The notes under the pieces were generated by a model. It was not told the DNA's origin. It did not search any database and was given only the letters and a program-made list of their open reading frames with translations. Positions 7,993 through 17,268 of a DNA stretch of 47,575 nt are shown one piece after another. Made by a program: the position numbers and the translations under genes. Position 1 is the stretch's first letter. Each line of letters opens with the position of its first letter. This DNA comes from an uncultured Pseudoxanthomonas sp. (GTDB taxonomy: Bacteria; Pseudomonadota; Gammaproteobacteria; Xanthomonadales; Xanthomonadaceae), in the NCBI RefSeq assembly GCF_946886695.1, contig NZ_CAMPJD010000036.1, positions 1 through 47,575 on the forward strand, written 5' to 3'.

Positions 7993-9478
7993 GAGAGCGT
8001 GGCTTCTGCGCCGCCATGCTCGCCTTCCACACATGGATCACCGCATACGCGCGCCACGGCCGCCAGGCTTCCGCGCGTGCCATCAGGGCTTTCGCTGTCA
8101 TCCGCGTGCCATCCGTCGGCACCGCCTTCTGCAGGACCAGATCGTCTGCAGGAAACGCATCCGGATGACCGAGTGCGCGTAGCGCCATGTAGTGCGCCGT
8201 CCACGGGCCGATGCCGGGCAGGGCCACCCAGCGTGCAGTGAAATCGTCCAGCGTGCGCTCCGGGTTGAAGTCCACGCGACCTTCGATCAGTGCGCGCGCA
8301 AGCCCGCGTATCGTGGCGGCGCGCGCGCGGGTCAGGCCGATCTCGGTCAGATCCACGTCGGAGATCGCGTCGGGCATCGGAAACACCTGCGTCAGTGCCC
8401 CGAACGGTGTCGCCAGCGTGGTTCCATACCGTTGCGCCAGGCGGGCGGTCAGCGTGCGCGCGGCGGCCACGCTGACCTGCTGGCCGATGACGGCCCGCAC
8501 CGCGATCTCGAAACCTTCCCAGCCGCTGGGCAACCGCAGGCCCGGTCGTTCGCGCAGCAGGGGGCGCAGGCGCGCGTCGCCCTCCAGCGCGTGCGCGATG
8601 GCCTGCGGGTCCGCATCCAGGTCGAACATGCGCCGCAGGCGGTGCACGATCCCCAACAGTTCGGCAGGCGCCGCACCATGCAGTTCCAGCTTCAATGCAT
8701 GCGGGTCCTTTCCATCCCATGCGCTGACCCGCAACCAGCCGGGTGCAGCGCCTGTACCGATCACGCGGGAATAACCGTATTCATCCACGGCTTCCACGCC
8801 GGGCAAGGCGCGTCCGCGCAGGAAATCCAACATCGCGGCAAAGTCGTACGGTGGCCGGTAGCCAAGACGGAGCGTCATCACCTCGCGGGAAGGCGGCGCA
8901 TCGCGCTTGCGCAGGTCGCGCGGCGCCATGCGGTATTCCTCACGGAAGGTGGTGTTGAACCGGGTCAGGCTGCCGAAGCCCGCCGCCAGGGCCACCTGCG
9001 TGATGGGCAGGGCGGTGTCGGTGAGCAGCTGCTTGGCGAACAGCAGGCGCCGCGTGCCGTGCACGCCCGCCGGCGTCGCACCCAGGCGTTCGGTGAACAG
9101 GCGCCGCAGCTGCCGTTCGCCCAAACCGACTTTCCCGGCCAGCGCGGACAACGGCGCATCCACCAGCGCGCCCTGGTCGATCAGCTTCAGTGCGCGCGCC
9201 ACCACCGCATCGCCGCGCCGCCAGGTGCCGTCGCCCGGCGCGAGTTCCGGACGGCAGCGCAGGCATGGGCGGAAACCGGCGGCCTCTGCCGCAGCGGCGT
9301 GGCGGTAGTAGACGATGTTCGCCGGCTTCGGTGCGGGCGCCGGGCACACCGGACGGCAGTAGATGCGGGTACTGGTGACGGCGGTGAAGAACAGGCCGTC
9401 GAAGCGCGCATCGCGGCTCAGGCGCGCCTGTTCGCAGACGTGCGGGTCGGGCAGGGCGGTGGCATCGGTGGGAAGCAT
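7976..9478 (-). CDS. alkA: Ada-type regulator fused to 3-methyladenine DNA glycosylase (AlkA)
   Basis: The product has 500 residues and three parts. Residues 1-80 form the Ada zinc domain with Cys 41, 45, 72 and 75 (YCRPVC and PCLRC); in Ada the first of these takes methyl groups from DNA phosphotriesters. Residues about 85-195 form an AraC-type helix-turn-helix. Residues about 200-490 form an AlkA glycosylase, with the helix-hairpin-helix LPGIGPWTAHYMALRALG and a catalytic Asp in FPADDLVLQ. It should both sense methylation damage and excise alkylated bases. The methylguanine transferase domain of E. coli Ada is missing and is supplied by the adjacent ogt. The end of this frame reaches into the REP-like repeat. 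Confidence 0.93.
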   Translation of the reverse strand: MLPTDATALPDPHVCEQARLSRDARFDGLFFTAVTSTRIYCRPVCPAPAPKPANIVYYRHAAAAEAAGFRPCLRCRPELAPGDGTWRRGDAVVARALKLIDQGALVDAPLSALAGKVGLGERQLRRLFTERLGATPAGVHGTRRLLFAKQLLTDTALPITQVALAAGFGSLTRFNTTFREEYRMAPRDLRKRDAPPSREVMTLRLGYRPPYDFAAMLDFLRGRALPGVEAVDEYGYSRVIGTGAAPGWLRVSAWDGKDPHALKLELHGAAPAELLGIVHRLRRMFDLDADPQAIAHALEGDARLRPLLRERPGLRLPSGWEGFEIAVRAVIGQQVSVAAARTLTARLAQRYGTTLATPFGALTQVFPMPDAISDVDLTEIGLTRARAATIRGLARALIEGRVDFNPERTLDDFTARWVALPGIGPWTAHYMALRALGHPDAFPADDLVLQKAVPTDGTRMTAKALMARAEAWRPWRAYAVIHVWKASMAAQKPRSPAGAT

Positions 9479-9527
9479 GCGCGCAGGCTAGCACCGGCCC
9501 CGCGCGTGGACTCCCCGTTTCCGGACA

Positions 9528-10781
9528 TCAATGCGGTGTGTCCGCCCGCGGTGCGAGGGCTGGCGCGAACGTCTGCAGGGTGCCGTCGTTCTGTGCCGCC
9601 CGGATGCGCAGCAGGTGGGCCAGCAGCGGATACACGTCGACATTGTCGAAGGCGGGCAATTCCACGCCGGGCACGAAGTCCGGTCCTGACGCGACGAAGA
9701 ATGCGCGCATCTGCGGATCCTCCGGCACGAAGCCGTGTTCACCCTTCAGGGCCTGCAGCGGCAGCGGGTGGCGACGCAGCTGCAGTCGCCAGCCTGTGTC
9801 GGACTGGCAGACGATCGGCGCGATGCGCGCGTTGCGCCCGTAATGCCATGCGGCGGGCAACGTGTCCCTGTTCCAGCAGGTGTAGTGGTCGTGCCGACCG
9901 ATCAGGCGGCGCGCGACCTCGGCTTCGTGTCCTGCGCGCGGTGTGATGTGCGCCACGGGGCCGAGCGACGACCACGAGAACATGGACTCCGGCAGCACGT
10001 CGTCCAGGTAGGCCGTGTCGGACGTGCGTACGTCGGCCATGCCATGGTCGGACAGCACGACCAGGTTGGTGCTGCGACGCAGATGACGCGCCTCCAGGCC
10101 ACGCAGCAGCCCTGCCAGTGCGGCGTCGATGGTGTGCATGGCATCCACGGCCTGGGGCGAGAACGTCCCGCCCGCGTGCGCGGCCACGTCGTACTGCTCC
10201 AGGTACAGCGTGATGAAGCGCGGGCGCTCGGCTGCCGGCAGGTCCAGCCACGCCAGCACTTCGGCCACGCGCTGGTCCGGGGTCAGGGCACTGTTGAAGG
10301 GGCGCCAATGGTCGGGACGCCCACCCGCTATCTCCGCTTCGGAACCGGGCCAGAACATCGTCGCGGTCTTGAGGCCCGCGCGTTGTGCGCTGATCCAGAT
10401 CGGCTCCCCTCCCCAGAAGCGGCCGTCGCGGCCGGACGCCTTTTTCGATTCGAATCGCCCCAGTGCAGCGTCCTTGAGGTCGTTGTGGACGATGCCATGG
10501 CGGTCCGGCCGCAGGCCGGTCACCAGGGTGTAGTGGTTGGGGAAGGTGAGGGTGGGATACGAAGGATTGACCCATGCCGCGCGTGCGCCCTGCGCGAACA
10601 GGCCATCCAGCGTGGGCATGCGGCCGCTGCCCGGGATATCGGCGCGCAGGCCATCGATGGAAACCAGCAGCAGGGTGGGGGGCGGAACGGACGCGGCATC
10701 GTCGCGCCGCGCGGGGGAGCTGCAGGCGGCCAGGCACAACAGCATGGCCAACCACGCCCCCCTGACGATTGGCAGGTGCAT
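9528..10781 (-). CDS. Ectonucleotide pyrophosphatase/phosphodiesterase-family lipoprotein
   Basis: The product has 417 residues. A signal peptide ends in a lipobox (LLCLAAC, Cys 20), placing it as a periplasmic or outer-membrane-anchored lipoprotein. The alkaline phosphatase-superfamily metal residues are visible: Asp 43 in SIDGLRAD, the nucleophile Thr 79 in YPTLTFPNHYTLVTG, YLEQYDVAAHAGG, LSDHGMAD and the late His in KGEHGFVPEDPQMRA. This is the NPP family, which hydrolyses nucleotide pyrophosphates and phosphodiesters; Xanthomonas has a well-studied member. The exact substrate cannot be read from the sequence. It is divergent from the NTF2-like gene. Confidence 0.92.
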   Translation of the reverse strand: MHLPIVRGAWLAMLLCLAACSSPARRDDAASVPPPTLLLVSIDGLRADIPGSGRMPTLDGLFAQGARAAWVNPSYPTLTFPNHYTLVTGLRPDRHGIVHNDLKDAALGRFESKKASGRDGRFWGGEPIWISAQRAGLKTATMFWPGSEAEIAGGRPDHWRPFNSALTPDQRVAEVLAWLDLPAAERPRFITLYLEQYDVAAHAGGTFSPQAVDAMHTIDAALAGLLRGLEARHLRRSTNLVVLSDHGMADVRTSDTAYLDDVLPESMFSWSSLGPVAHITPRAGHEAEVARRLIGRHDHYTCWNRDTLPAAWHYGRNARIAPIVCQSDTGWRLQLRRHPLPLQALKGEHGFVPEDPQMRAFFVASGPDFVPGVELPAFDNVDVYPLLAHLLRIRAAQNDGTLQTFAPALAPRADTPH

Positions 10782-10837
10782 GGGCTACGTAATCACTCTA
10801 GAACGGCGACAGCTTGGCAGACTCCGGGACATTCCGC

Positions 10838-11359
10838 ATGACAACGCACCTCCGACTTTCGTCCACGCTGCTGTTGGGACTGGCAGCCGGCAATGCCCTG
10901 GCGGCCTCGCCGGACGCCACGCGGCAGGCCGAATGCACCGTCTGGCAGCGCGAACTCAGCTTCGCCCAGTCCGTCGCCGACCATGATGCGAAGGCGTTCG
11001 CCGAGCACCTGCATCCCGATGCCGCTTTTGGCGTCAGCCGTGCGCCGACCCGGGGACGCGAGGCCATCACCCGGGAATGGGCGCCGTTGATCGAGGGCAA
11101 AGCCTTGAAGCTGCGCTGGTACCCCGCGGTCGTGACGCTCGGCGGCGACGGCCGCACGGCCTATTCCAGCGGCCCGGCCCTGTACGAAGATCCGGCGACC
11201 GGCGAGTACAGGATCGGTCGCTTCGGCTCGGTGTGGCAGCGGGGCGATGACGGCGCATGGCGCGTCCTGTTCGACGATGGCGTGTCGCCGCAGAAAGTGG
11301 ATGCGGCGGCCGTGCAGCGCTTCCACGAAGGGCGCAAGGCCCAGTGCCCGCCTGCCTGA
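10838..11359 (+). CDS. Secreted NTF2-like (DUF4440/SnoaL-type) protein
   Basis: The product has 173 residues. A signal peptide (about 1-23, ending ALA) precedes a cone-shaped NTF2-like domain, recognisable from the helix LSFAQSVADHDAKAFAEHLHPDAAFGV, the strand pattern of GREAITREWAPLI and the late strands RIGRFGSVWQRGDDGAWRVLFDDG. Proteins of this fold bind small ligands or act as simple isomerases or hydrolases; no catalytic pair is evident. The ATG at 10838 puts the signal peptide at the very start; an upstream in-frame ATG at 10814 would add eight residues and is less likely. Confidence 0.75.
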   Translation: MTTHLRLSSTLLLGLAAGNALAASPDATRQAECTVWQRELSFAQSVADHDAKAFAEHLHPDAAFGVSRAPTRGREAITREWAPLIEGKALKLRWYPAVVTLGGDGRTAYSSGPALYEDPATGEYRIGRFGSVWQRGDDGAWRVLFDDGVSPQKVDAAAVQRFHEGRKAQCPPA

Positions 11360-11448
11360 TTTCAGCCTGAACGATCAGGACGTCCAGACTCACATTAACG
11401 CGTGGCGAGGCGTAACGTAGTGATCACACGCTCGACCGGGAGTCGATC

Positions 11449-11799
11449 ATGAAACGCCTGACCCTCTTCGCTTTCGCTGCCTGCCTGGCAGCCACCGCCG
11501 CGCACGCCGAATCGCCGGTCGCCGAATCGCAAGCCGCGCCTTCTCCAGAAGCGACTACCACTGAAACCCGCGACGCGATGCCGACCATGGACGCAGAGGC
11601 CGCTTCCGTATCCACCGAAAAGCCGCCCGTGTCGGAAGCCAACTGCGTGCGCCAGACCGGCAGCCGCATCCGTCCGCGCGATCGCAAGACGGCCTGCAAC
11701 GGTCTTCCGGGCCGTGCATACACCAAGGAAGATCTTGACCGCACCGGTCACCTCAGTCTGGCCGACGCATTGCGCACGCTGGATTCCTCCATCCGATAG
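11449..11799 (+). CDS. Small secreted protein with a TonB-plug-like C-terminus
   Basis: The product has 116 residues. Residues 1-20 form a signal peptide ending AHA. Residues 21-65 are Glu/Ala/Thr/Pro-rich and probably disordered. Residues about 66-116 contain two cysteines (C67 and C83) and a segment, TGSRIRPRD then YTKEDLDRTGHLSLADALRTLD, which reads like the start of a TonB-dependent receptor plug. No barrel follows; the stop is clean and a hairpin lies downstream. The ATG follows GGGAG at good distance. The function is unknown: it may be a periplasmic decoy or partner of TonB or a stand-alone plug fold. Confidence 0.7.
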   Translation: MKRLTLFAFAACLAATAAHAESPVAESQAAPSPEATTTETRDAMPTMDAEAASVSTEKPPVSEANCVRQTGSRIRPRDRKTACNGLPGRAYTKEDLDRTGHLSLADALRTLDSSIR

Positions 11800-11800
11800 G

Positions 11801-11832
11801 TCCGGAACGGCGCACGCCTTCCCGGTTCCGGA
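11801..11832. terminator. Hairpin between convergent genes
   Basis: Perfect eight-base arms TCCGGAAC and GTTCCGGA flank a 16-base loop directly after the plug-like gene's stop. No T-run follows, so termination is plausible but not certain. Confidence 0.45.
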
Positions 11833-11891
11833 TTGGCCAGGAAGCAGGCGCTCCGGCGCGCACTCCTCGCTGAAGGGGAGCGCGCAACGCC

Positions 11892-12626
11892 TCAACAGTC
11901 GTCCGAACGCCCCGAGGCATACCGCAGCCCGCGCACCAGCTGCGCGATGACGTTCGCATCCGCATACACTGCGGCATCGTGGCCCAGCCCCGTGTACCAG
12001 CTGCGTCCGCCATCGAAGGCGTGGCACCACGCGATGGGATGGTCGTCGCCCATCAGGCCGCCGTCGTATCCGCGTTCGTCCACCGTGGCGATCACCTGCA
12101 CGCGCCCGCGCGGATTGGCGCGGTAGTTGTAGAGCTCGTCGGTGATCGGCCAGCGCTCACCTACGGGTTTCCCGCCATGCTCTGGCTGCACGTGCGTGGA
12201 TTGCAGCCCGGGCGGGTGATCCTGGAAGTACGCGCCCACCAGTTGCCCGTACCAGGGCCAGTCGTACTCGGTGTCGGCCGCGGCATGCACGCCGACGAAG
12301 CCACCGCCGTTGCGCATGAAGCCCTCGAGTGCCGCTTGCTGTGCATCGTCCAGTACATCGCCCGTGGTGCTGGCGAACACCACCACGCGGTAACGCGCCA
12401 GATGGGCGGCGGTGAAAGCTCTGGCATCCTCGGTGTGGTCGGCGAACATGCCTTCCGCCGTGGCGATCCGTTGCAGCGTTGCCACGGCCACCGGGATGGA
12501 TTCGTGGCGGAACTTCGCCGTTTTGGTGAACACCAGGATGCGGTCCGGCGGCGCGGCCACCACAGGCGCCGCGCATGGCAGGCTGGTCAAGAGAAGAGCG
12601 GAGAGAAGCAGGCGGATGGCGGTCAT
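11892..12626 (-). CDS. ThuA-like domain secreted protein
   Basis: The product has 244 residues. A signal peptide (about 1-25, ending VVA) leads into a ThuA-type glutamine amidotransferase-like fold. Typical blocks are [19 protein letters not shown], the strand [20 protein letters not shown], the [28 protein letters not shown] block and the metal-site-like [22 protein letters not shown]. ThuA-like proteins are often found with sugar metabolism or as fused modules in membrane-bound dehydrogenases; many are of unknown activity. The ATG at 12626 is the first that gives a signal peptide. It is divergent from hutU. Confidence 0.85.
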   Translation of the reverse strand: MTAIRLLLSALLLTSLPCAAPVVAAPPDRILVFTKTAKFRHESIPVAVATLQRIATAEGMFADHTEDARAFTAAHLARYRVVVFASTTGDVLDDAQQAALEGFMRNGGGFVGVHAAADTEYDWPWYGQLVGAYFQDHPPGLQSTHVQPEHGGKPVGERWPITDELYNYRANPRGRVQVIATVDERGYDGGLMGDDHPIAWCHAFDGGRSWYTGLGHDAAVYADANVIAQLVRGLRYASGRSDDC

Positions 12627-12734
12627 GGCCCCGATTCTGCCACGCATGCCATCGCGCACTGCAGCATCGCCGTGGCTCGCGCAGGGCATGGCCTCCCGCC
12701 GATAATGGCCGCATACCTGCATCTGGAACCCGCC

Positions 12735-14402
12735 ATGTCCGATCCCCGCCACGACCCGTCCCGCGTCATCCGCGCCCCGCGCGGCGCCACGCTCACTTGC
12801 AAGTCCTGGCTCAGCGAGGCGCCATACCGCATGCTGCAGAACAACCTGGATGCGGAAGTCGCCGAAGACCCCACTTCGCTTGTGGTGTACGGCGGCATCG
12901 GCCGTGCCGCGCGCGACTGGGCCTGCTATGACGCCATCCTGGAGTCGCTGCGCGAACTCGACGACAACGAGACCCTGCTGGTGCAGTCCGGCAAACCGGT
13001 CGGCATTTTCCCCACGCATCCCGATGCGCCGCGCGTGCTGATCGCCAATTCCAACCTGGTGCCGCACTGGGCCACGTGGGAACACTTCAACGAACTCGAT
13101 AAGAAGGGCCTGATGATGTACGGCCAGATGACGGCCGGTTCGTGGATCTACATCGGCAGCCAGGGCATCGTGCAGGGCACGTACGAGACCTTCGTCGAGA
13201 TGGGGCGCCAGCATTACGGCGGCAACCTGACGGGCAAATGGATCCTCACCGCCGGCCTCGGTGGCATGGGCGGCGCGCAGCCGCTGGCCGCTGCGCTGGC
13301 CGGTGCCAGTTCGCTCAACATCGAATGCCGCCAGTCCAGCATCGACATGCGCCTGCGCACGCGCTACGTGGACGAGCAGGCCACCGATCTCGACGACGCC
13401 CTCGCGCGCATCGCCAAGTACACCTCTGTCGGCGAAGCGAAGTCCATCGCGCTGCTCGGCAACGCCGCGGAAATCCTGCCGGAGCTGGTGAAGCGCGGCG
13501 TGCGCCCGGATGCTGTCACCGACCAGACCAGCGCGCACGATCCGGTGCACGGCTATCTGCCGATCGGTTGGACGGTGGAGCAGTGGCTGGCCGAACAGAA
13601 GGCCGAACCCGAGCGCGTGCGCGATGCCGCCAAGCAGGCCATGCGCGTGCACGTGGAAGCGATGCTGGCATTCCAGAAGATGGGCGTGCCGACGTTCGAC
13701 TACGGCAACAACATCCGCCAGATGGCGTTCGACCAGGGGTTGAAGAACGCGTTCGATTTCCCCGGCTTCGTCCCGGCCTACGTGCGCCCGCTGTTCTGCC
13801 GCGGCGTGGGTCCCTTCCGCTGGGTCGCGCTGAGTGGCGACCCGGAGGACATCTACAAGACCGACGCCAAGGTGAAGGAACTGATCCCCGATGATGCGCA
13901 CCTGCATCGCTGGCTGGATATGGCGCGCGAGCGCATCAGCTTCCAGGGCCTGCCGGCGCGCATCTGCTGGGTCGGCCTGGGCCTGCGCCACAAGCTCGGC
14001 CTGGCCTTCAACGAAATGGTCCGCAACGGCGAACTGAAAGCGCCGGTGGTGATCGGCCGCGATCACCTGGACAGCGGCAGCGTGGCCTCGCCGAACCGCG
14101 AAACCGAGGCGATGAAGGACGGCAGCGATGCCGTCAGCGACTGGCCGTTGCTCAACGCGATGTTGAATGTCGCCGGCGGCGCCACCTGGGTGTCGCTGCA
14201 CCATGGTGGCGGCGTGGGCATGGGCTACTCGCAGCATTCCGGCGTAGTCATCGTCTGCGATGGCACGGAGGAAGCCGACAAGCGTATCGCGCGCGTGCTG
14301 TGGAACGACCCGGGCACCGGCGTGATGCGGCATGCGGACGCCGGCTACGACATCGCGGTGCAGTGTGCGAAGGAGCAGGGATTGAAGCTGCCGATGGTCT
14401 GA
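12735..14402 (+). CDS. hutU: Urocanate hydratase
   Basis: HutU adds water to urocanate to give imidazolone propionate, the second step of histidine catabolism, using a tightly bound NAD as electrophile. The 555-residue length is normal for the family. Recognisable blocks are the NAD-binding [65 protein letters not shown] with the catalytic-region Cys, [20 protein letters not shown] and [16 protein letters not shown]. The ATG at 12735 follows CTGGAACCCGCC. The gene stands alone with a perfect palindrome after it. hutI and hutF are about 10 kb to the left, and hutH and hutG are not in the window. Confidence 0.97.
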   Translation: MSDPRHDPSRVIRAPRGATLTCKSWLSEAPYRMLQNNLDAEVAEDPTSLVVYGGIGRAARDWACYDAILESLRELDDNETLLVQSGKPVGIFPTHPDAPRVLIANSNLVPHWATWEHFNELDKKGLMMYGQMTAGSWIYIGSQGIVQGTYETFVEMGRQHYGGNLTGKWILTAGLGGMGGAQPLAAALAGASSLNIECRQSSIDMRLRTRYVDEQATDLDDALARIAKYTSVGEAKSIALLGNAAEILPELVKRGVRPDAVTDQTSAHDPVHGYLPIGWTVEQWLAEQKAEPERVRDAAKQAMRVHVEAMLAFQKMGVPTFDYGNNIRQMAFDQGLKNAFDFPGFVPAYVRPLFCRGVGPFRWVALSGDPEDIYKTDAKVKELIPDDAHLHRWLDMARERISFQGLPARICWVGLGLRHKLGLAFNEMVRNGELKAPVVIGRDHLDSGSVASPNRETEAMKDGSDAVSDWPLLNAMLNVAGGATWVSLHHGGGVGMGYSQHSGVVIVCDGTEEADKRIARVLWNDPGTGVMRHADAGYDIAVQCAKEQGLKLPMV

Positions 14403-14425
14403 CGGTGGAGGCGTGATCCCGCTAC

Positions 14426-14453
14426 GAAACGGCCCGCGATCGCGGGCCGTTTC
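14426..14453. terminator. Perfect-palindrome terminator after hutU
   Basis: Fourteen-base arms, GAAACGGCCCGCGA and its exact reverse complement, abut without an unpaired loop. The stem is very GC-rich and ends in TTTC in both directions. It lies 24 bases after the hutU stop. Confidence 0.75.
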
Positions 14454-14594
14454 ATGTGTGGCTGCTTCAGTGGCGGTCTGCGGGCTACCCGAAGCGGAGA
14501 GGTATGCCGGGACTCTTGGAAAGGCGTGGGGGTGTATGGTCGATTTTCGACCAGCAGCTTCGTCGCCAACAGATCCCTGCCAAAAGGAACTCCA

Positions 14595-14966
14595 ATGAAA
14601 TACCTCGGCCTTGCCTACTTCACCCCGGAGAAATTCGCGGCGATGAGTCCAAGCGACATCGAGTGCCTGGTGAGCCAGTGCCCTGCATTGGACGAGAAGA
14701 TGCGCGCTACCGGCAAGGTGCTGGTTTCCGCGTCACTGGGAGATCGGGACGGCTGGGCCACGCTTCATCCGCGAAGTGGCAAGACACATGTCAGTGATGG
14801 GCCCTACGCCGAGTCCAAGGAAGTGGTGGGCGGCCTGTTCATCATCGAGGCGGACAACCGTGACGAGGCCTTGCGCATCGCATCCATGCATCCGGCGGCC
14901 ACGCTGGGCGAAGAGGGAGGATGGGCCGTCGAACTCATTCCCATAGATTTCTTCCTGGCCCGATGA
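14595..14966 (+). CDS. YCII-related (DGPF-type) protein
   Basis: The product is a 123-residue protein of the YCII/DGPF family, a ferredoxin-like fold with unknown biochemical role. Visible marks are the N-terminal strand KYLGLAYF, the DGPYAESKEVVGGLFIIEADNRDEALRIA block, which contains the family's DGP(Y/F)-x-E-x-KE motif, and the aromatic end VELIPIDFF. Such genes are often followed by an ECF sigma factor gene; here none follows. The ATG at 14595 is preceded by AAAAGGAACTCCA, a good ribosome binding site. Confidence 0.88.
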   Translation: MKYLGLAYFTPEKFAAMSPSDIECLVSQCPALDEKMRATGKVLVSASLGDRDGWATLHPRSGKTHVSDGPYAESKEVVGGLFIIEADNRDEALRIASMHPAATLGEEGGWAVELIPIDFFLAR

Positions 14967-15035
14967 GGTCTTGAGCGCGGTGTTCCGACGCCCGATCTCC
15001 ATCCACTCATCGACGGCTGCAAGAGGCATCGCGAC

Positions 15036-15065
15036 GATGTCTGTTTCCGACCCAAAGCGGACATC
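15036..15065. repeat. Dispersed-type palindrome (GATGTC ... GACATC)
   Basis: A 30-base imperfect palindrome has arms GATGTCTGTTT and AAAGCGGACATC around CCGACCC. The sequence resembles a short palindrome scattered through intergenic regions of many proteobacterial genomes (AAGCGGACAT with GGGTCGG). It lies between the YCII gene and the TonB receptor, at the left edge of the accessory region. Only one copy was noticed here. Confidence 0.4.
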
Positions 15066-15132
15066 TGCAGGGCCGCTGTAGAGCGGGCTTATCGGGTGCA
15101 GGCCTAGGGGCGAGGTCCCTTTGCACCCCGCT

Positions 15133-17202
15133 TCACCATCGTTTGGACAGCGCGACCCGTATCGTGCGCGGCGCTTGCGGATAGATCTGTGAGAATCCGC
15201 CGGTGATGTAGATGCGCTCGTTGGTCGCGTTATCGAGGTTCGCGAGCACGGACCAGCCGTCGCCAAAGGCGTAGCGGGCGTTGAAGTCGACGCGAGTGTA
15301 GCCGGGCAGATAAAGAGTGTTGGCGGTCGTCCCGGCCTGCTCGCTCGCGTGGAAGAGGCCGCCGCCCACGGTCAGACCACGGAGGGCGCCCGCGAACTCC
15401 CACGACGTCCACAGTGCGGCCTGATCACGCGGGACGCCCGGCAGATCATTACCGACCAGGAACGCGTCGGTGTCCTCGCGGATAGTCGCCTTGATGCGTG
15501 CGTAAGACGCGACAATAGTCCAGGGATCTATCGGGCGTGCCGAGACTTCGAGCTCCACTCCCTTCGACTGCAGCTCGCCCGCTTGGATAACCAGGTTCCA
15601 GTCCAGCGGATCCGCGACTACCGCGTCGGTTTTGCGCAGGTCAAACGCGGAGACGGTTGCTTCGGCGCGGCCGTCGAGCAGGAGGGCCTTCGTGCCTATC
15701 TCGAATTGGTCGCCTCGCGTCGGTCTGGGTGTGATGCCGCGTTCAAGCAAGCCGGCATCAGCCTCGTTGCGAAACGAGCGCGCCCAACTGGCGTAGAACG
15801 ACAGGTCCGGCGTCGCCATGAAGGTCAGTCCCGCACGCGGTGACAACGGGGTGTCCCGTCGGGTGATCGCCGGATCGATGCCGCCTGTGTAGAACGAGAG
15901 CGTGTCAGTGCGCTCCTGCCGCGCGCCCAGCAACAGCCGCCAGCGCGACCATGCCATCTCATCCTGCAGATAGAGCGCGGTGGTCTCGTACTCGTAGCGA
16001 CTGTCGCCGGCGTCCTCCCAAGAGTCCGGCAGGCCGGTCGGCTTCGGATTCCAGAGGTCGATCGGCTGGCCATAGGCGATACGACCGTCGAGAAATGCAA
16101 GTCGGTCGGCACCATGCTCCAGGCCCGCTAGCACTTGGTGCCGCACCGGTCCTGTGTCGAAACGGCCAAACAGCTCAGCTTGCAGCGTGTAGTCCTCTTG
16201 CTGCTCCCGATAGCTAACGAAATTGCGGTTCACGGTATTTCCGATGAGACCCGGGAATCCATAGTTGAAGAACTGCTCTTCCGGTACATCGACGTCCGAC
16301 CAGAACGCACCGAGACGGAACCGCCAATCACCCGTCAGCACGCGGTTGAACTCAACGGCGACGACCTTCTGCTCTTTGACGATCCGCTGGAAGGGCTCGC
16401 CGTAGTTGTTGGAGATGGGTACCTGTAGGAAGTGCGCGTCGTTGCCTAGCCCACGGTCAAAGGCCGCGTCGCGATCGATGTACTCCAGCCGCACCAGCAG
16501 GCTGGTGGCGTCGTCGGGACGCAACTCGACGACCGGCGATACGTAGGTCTGCGTATGGTCAATGCCGTCGCGGTGGCTGCCTGCATCCTGGCGCCCCACG
16601 TTGAGTCGTCCCAGAACCCTGCCGTCGCCGGAGAGGTCGCCGGTGATGTCCCAGCCTCCGCGCAGGAAGTCGTCCGAGCCTGCCGTCACAGACACTTCGC
16701 TCGCAAAGGCATCGCGCGGCCGTTTCGAGACGAAGTTGATGACGCCACCGGGCTCGAAGCGGCCATAGAGCGCCGAGGCGGGCCCCTTCAGTACCTCAAT
16801 GCTCTCGACGCCCTGCAGGTCGGTCTCAGGTTGCGACATGCTCAGCCGCATGCCATCGCGTAGCGTGCTGATCGACTGGAAACCGCGGATGCGGAAGCGC
16901 TGGTTACCAGAGAAGCCAATGGTGCGCTGCACGCCGCCGACAGTCTCGACTGCTGCACCGATGTCCGACACCGCCCGCAGATCAAGCAGTGCGCGAGGAA
17001 CGATGTTCACGGAGAACGGCGTTTCCAGCACGGGGGCACCGGTCTTCGTCGCGGTTTCGCCGGGCACCCGGCCCAGGACCCGGCCATAGACAGTGATCGC
17101 ATCGAGTTCGGTGGCGTCCGGTTGGCCGGGAACCTGCGCGAGGGTCGCGGTGGCAGGCAGCAGCGCCAGCGCAAGCGCGGCGGTGAGACGGTTGGAAGTC
17201 AT
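15133..17202 (-). CDS. TonB-dependent siderophore-type receptor
   Basis: The product has 689 residues. A signal peptide (about 1-22) is followed by a TonB-box-like ELDAITVYGR, a plug domain (TPFSVNIVPRALLDLRA, QRFRIRGFQSISTLRDGMR, LQGVESIEVLKGPASALYGRFEPGGVINFVSKRP) and a 22-strand-type barrel. The barrel ends in an aromatic residue as the last residue (LSKRW), as needed for outer-membrane insertion. The family imports ferric siderophores and, in some members, other metal chelates. It is divergent from a binding protein-dependent ABC operon, with a Fur/Zur-like dyad between them, so the two should act as one uptake system. There is no N-terminal signalling extension. Confidence 0.94.
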   Translation of the reverse strand: MTSNRLTAALALALLPATATLAQVPGQPDATELDAITVYGRVLGRVPGETATKTGAPVLETPFSVNIVPRALLDLRAVSDIGAAVETVGGVQRTIGFSGNQRFRIRGFQSISTLRDGMRLSMSQPETDLQGVESIEVLKGPASALYGRFEPGGVINFVSKRPRDAFASEVSVTAGSDDFLRGGWDITGDLSGDGRVLGRLNVGRQDAGSHRDGIDHTQTYVSPVVELRPDDATSLLVRLEYIDRDAAFDRGLGNDAHFLQVPISNNYGEPFQRIVKEQKVVAVEFNRVLTGDWRFRLGAFWSDVDVPEEQFFNYGFPGLIGNTVNRNFVSYREQQEDYTLQAELFGRFDTGPVRHQVLAGLEHGADRLAFLDGRIAYGQPIDLWNPKPTGLPDSWEDAGDSRYEYETTALYLQDEMAWSRWRLLLGARQERTDTLSFYTGGIDPAITRRDTPLSPRAGLTFMATPDLSFYASWARSFRNEADAGLLERGITPRPTRGDQFEIGTKALLLDGRAEATVSAFDLRKTDAVVADPLDWNLVIQAGELQSKGVELEVSARPIDPWTIVASYARIKATIREDTDAFLVGNDLPGVPRDQAALWTSWEFAGALRGLTVGGGLFHASEQAGTTANTLYLPGYTRVDFNARYAFGDGWSVLANLDNATNERIYITGGFSQIYPQAPRTIRVALSKRW

Positions 17203-17228
17203 GGCAATACGCTCCCCGAAGCGAAGAA

Positions 17229-17250
17229 TAGAAAATGATATAACATTTCA
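17229..17250. promoter_or_regulatory. Fur/Zur-like operator in the divergent promoter
   Basis: Read on the minus strand the site is GAAATGTTATATCATTTTC. Its left 11 bases equal the Zur half-site exactly, while the right side is shortened. It also matches 12 of 19 positions of the classical Fur box. It sits between the divergent TonB receptor and binding-protein genes and could control both. Which metalloregulator binds cannot be decided from sequence. Confidence 0.6.
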
Positions 17251-17268
17251 CTTCAACGGGAGAAGTGC

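Noticed and set aside
8192..9946. Forward frame of 584 codons opposite alkA and the phosphodiesterase gene
   Set aside because: Composition is Arg/Gln/Gly-rich shadow; the opposite strand has clear protein families.
11892..14333. Long reverse frame of 813 codons opposite hutU
   Set aside because: Its real part is the ThuA-like gene; the rest is a shadow of hutU with no recognisable domains.
11979..14402. Long forward frame of 807 codons across the ThuA gene and hutU
   Set aside because: Only the part from 12735 is HutU; the front is antisense to the ThuA gene and is high-GC chance frame.
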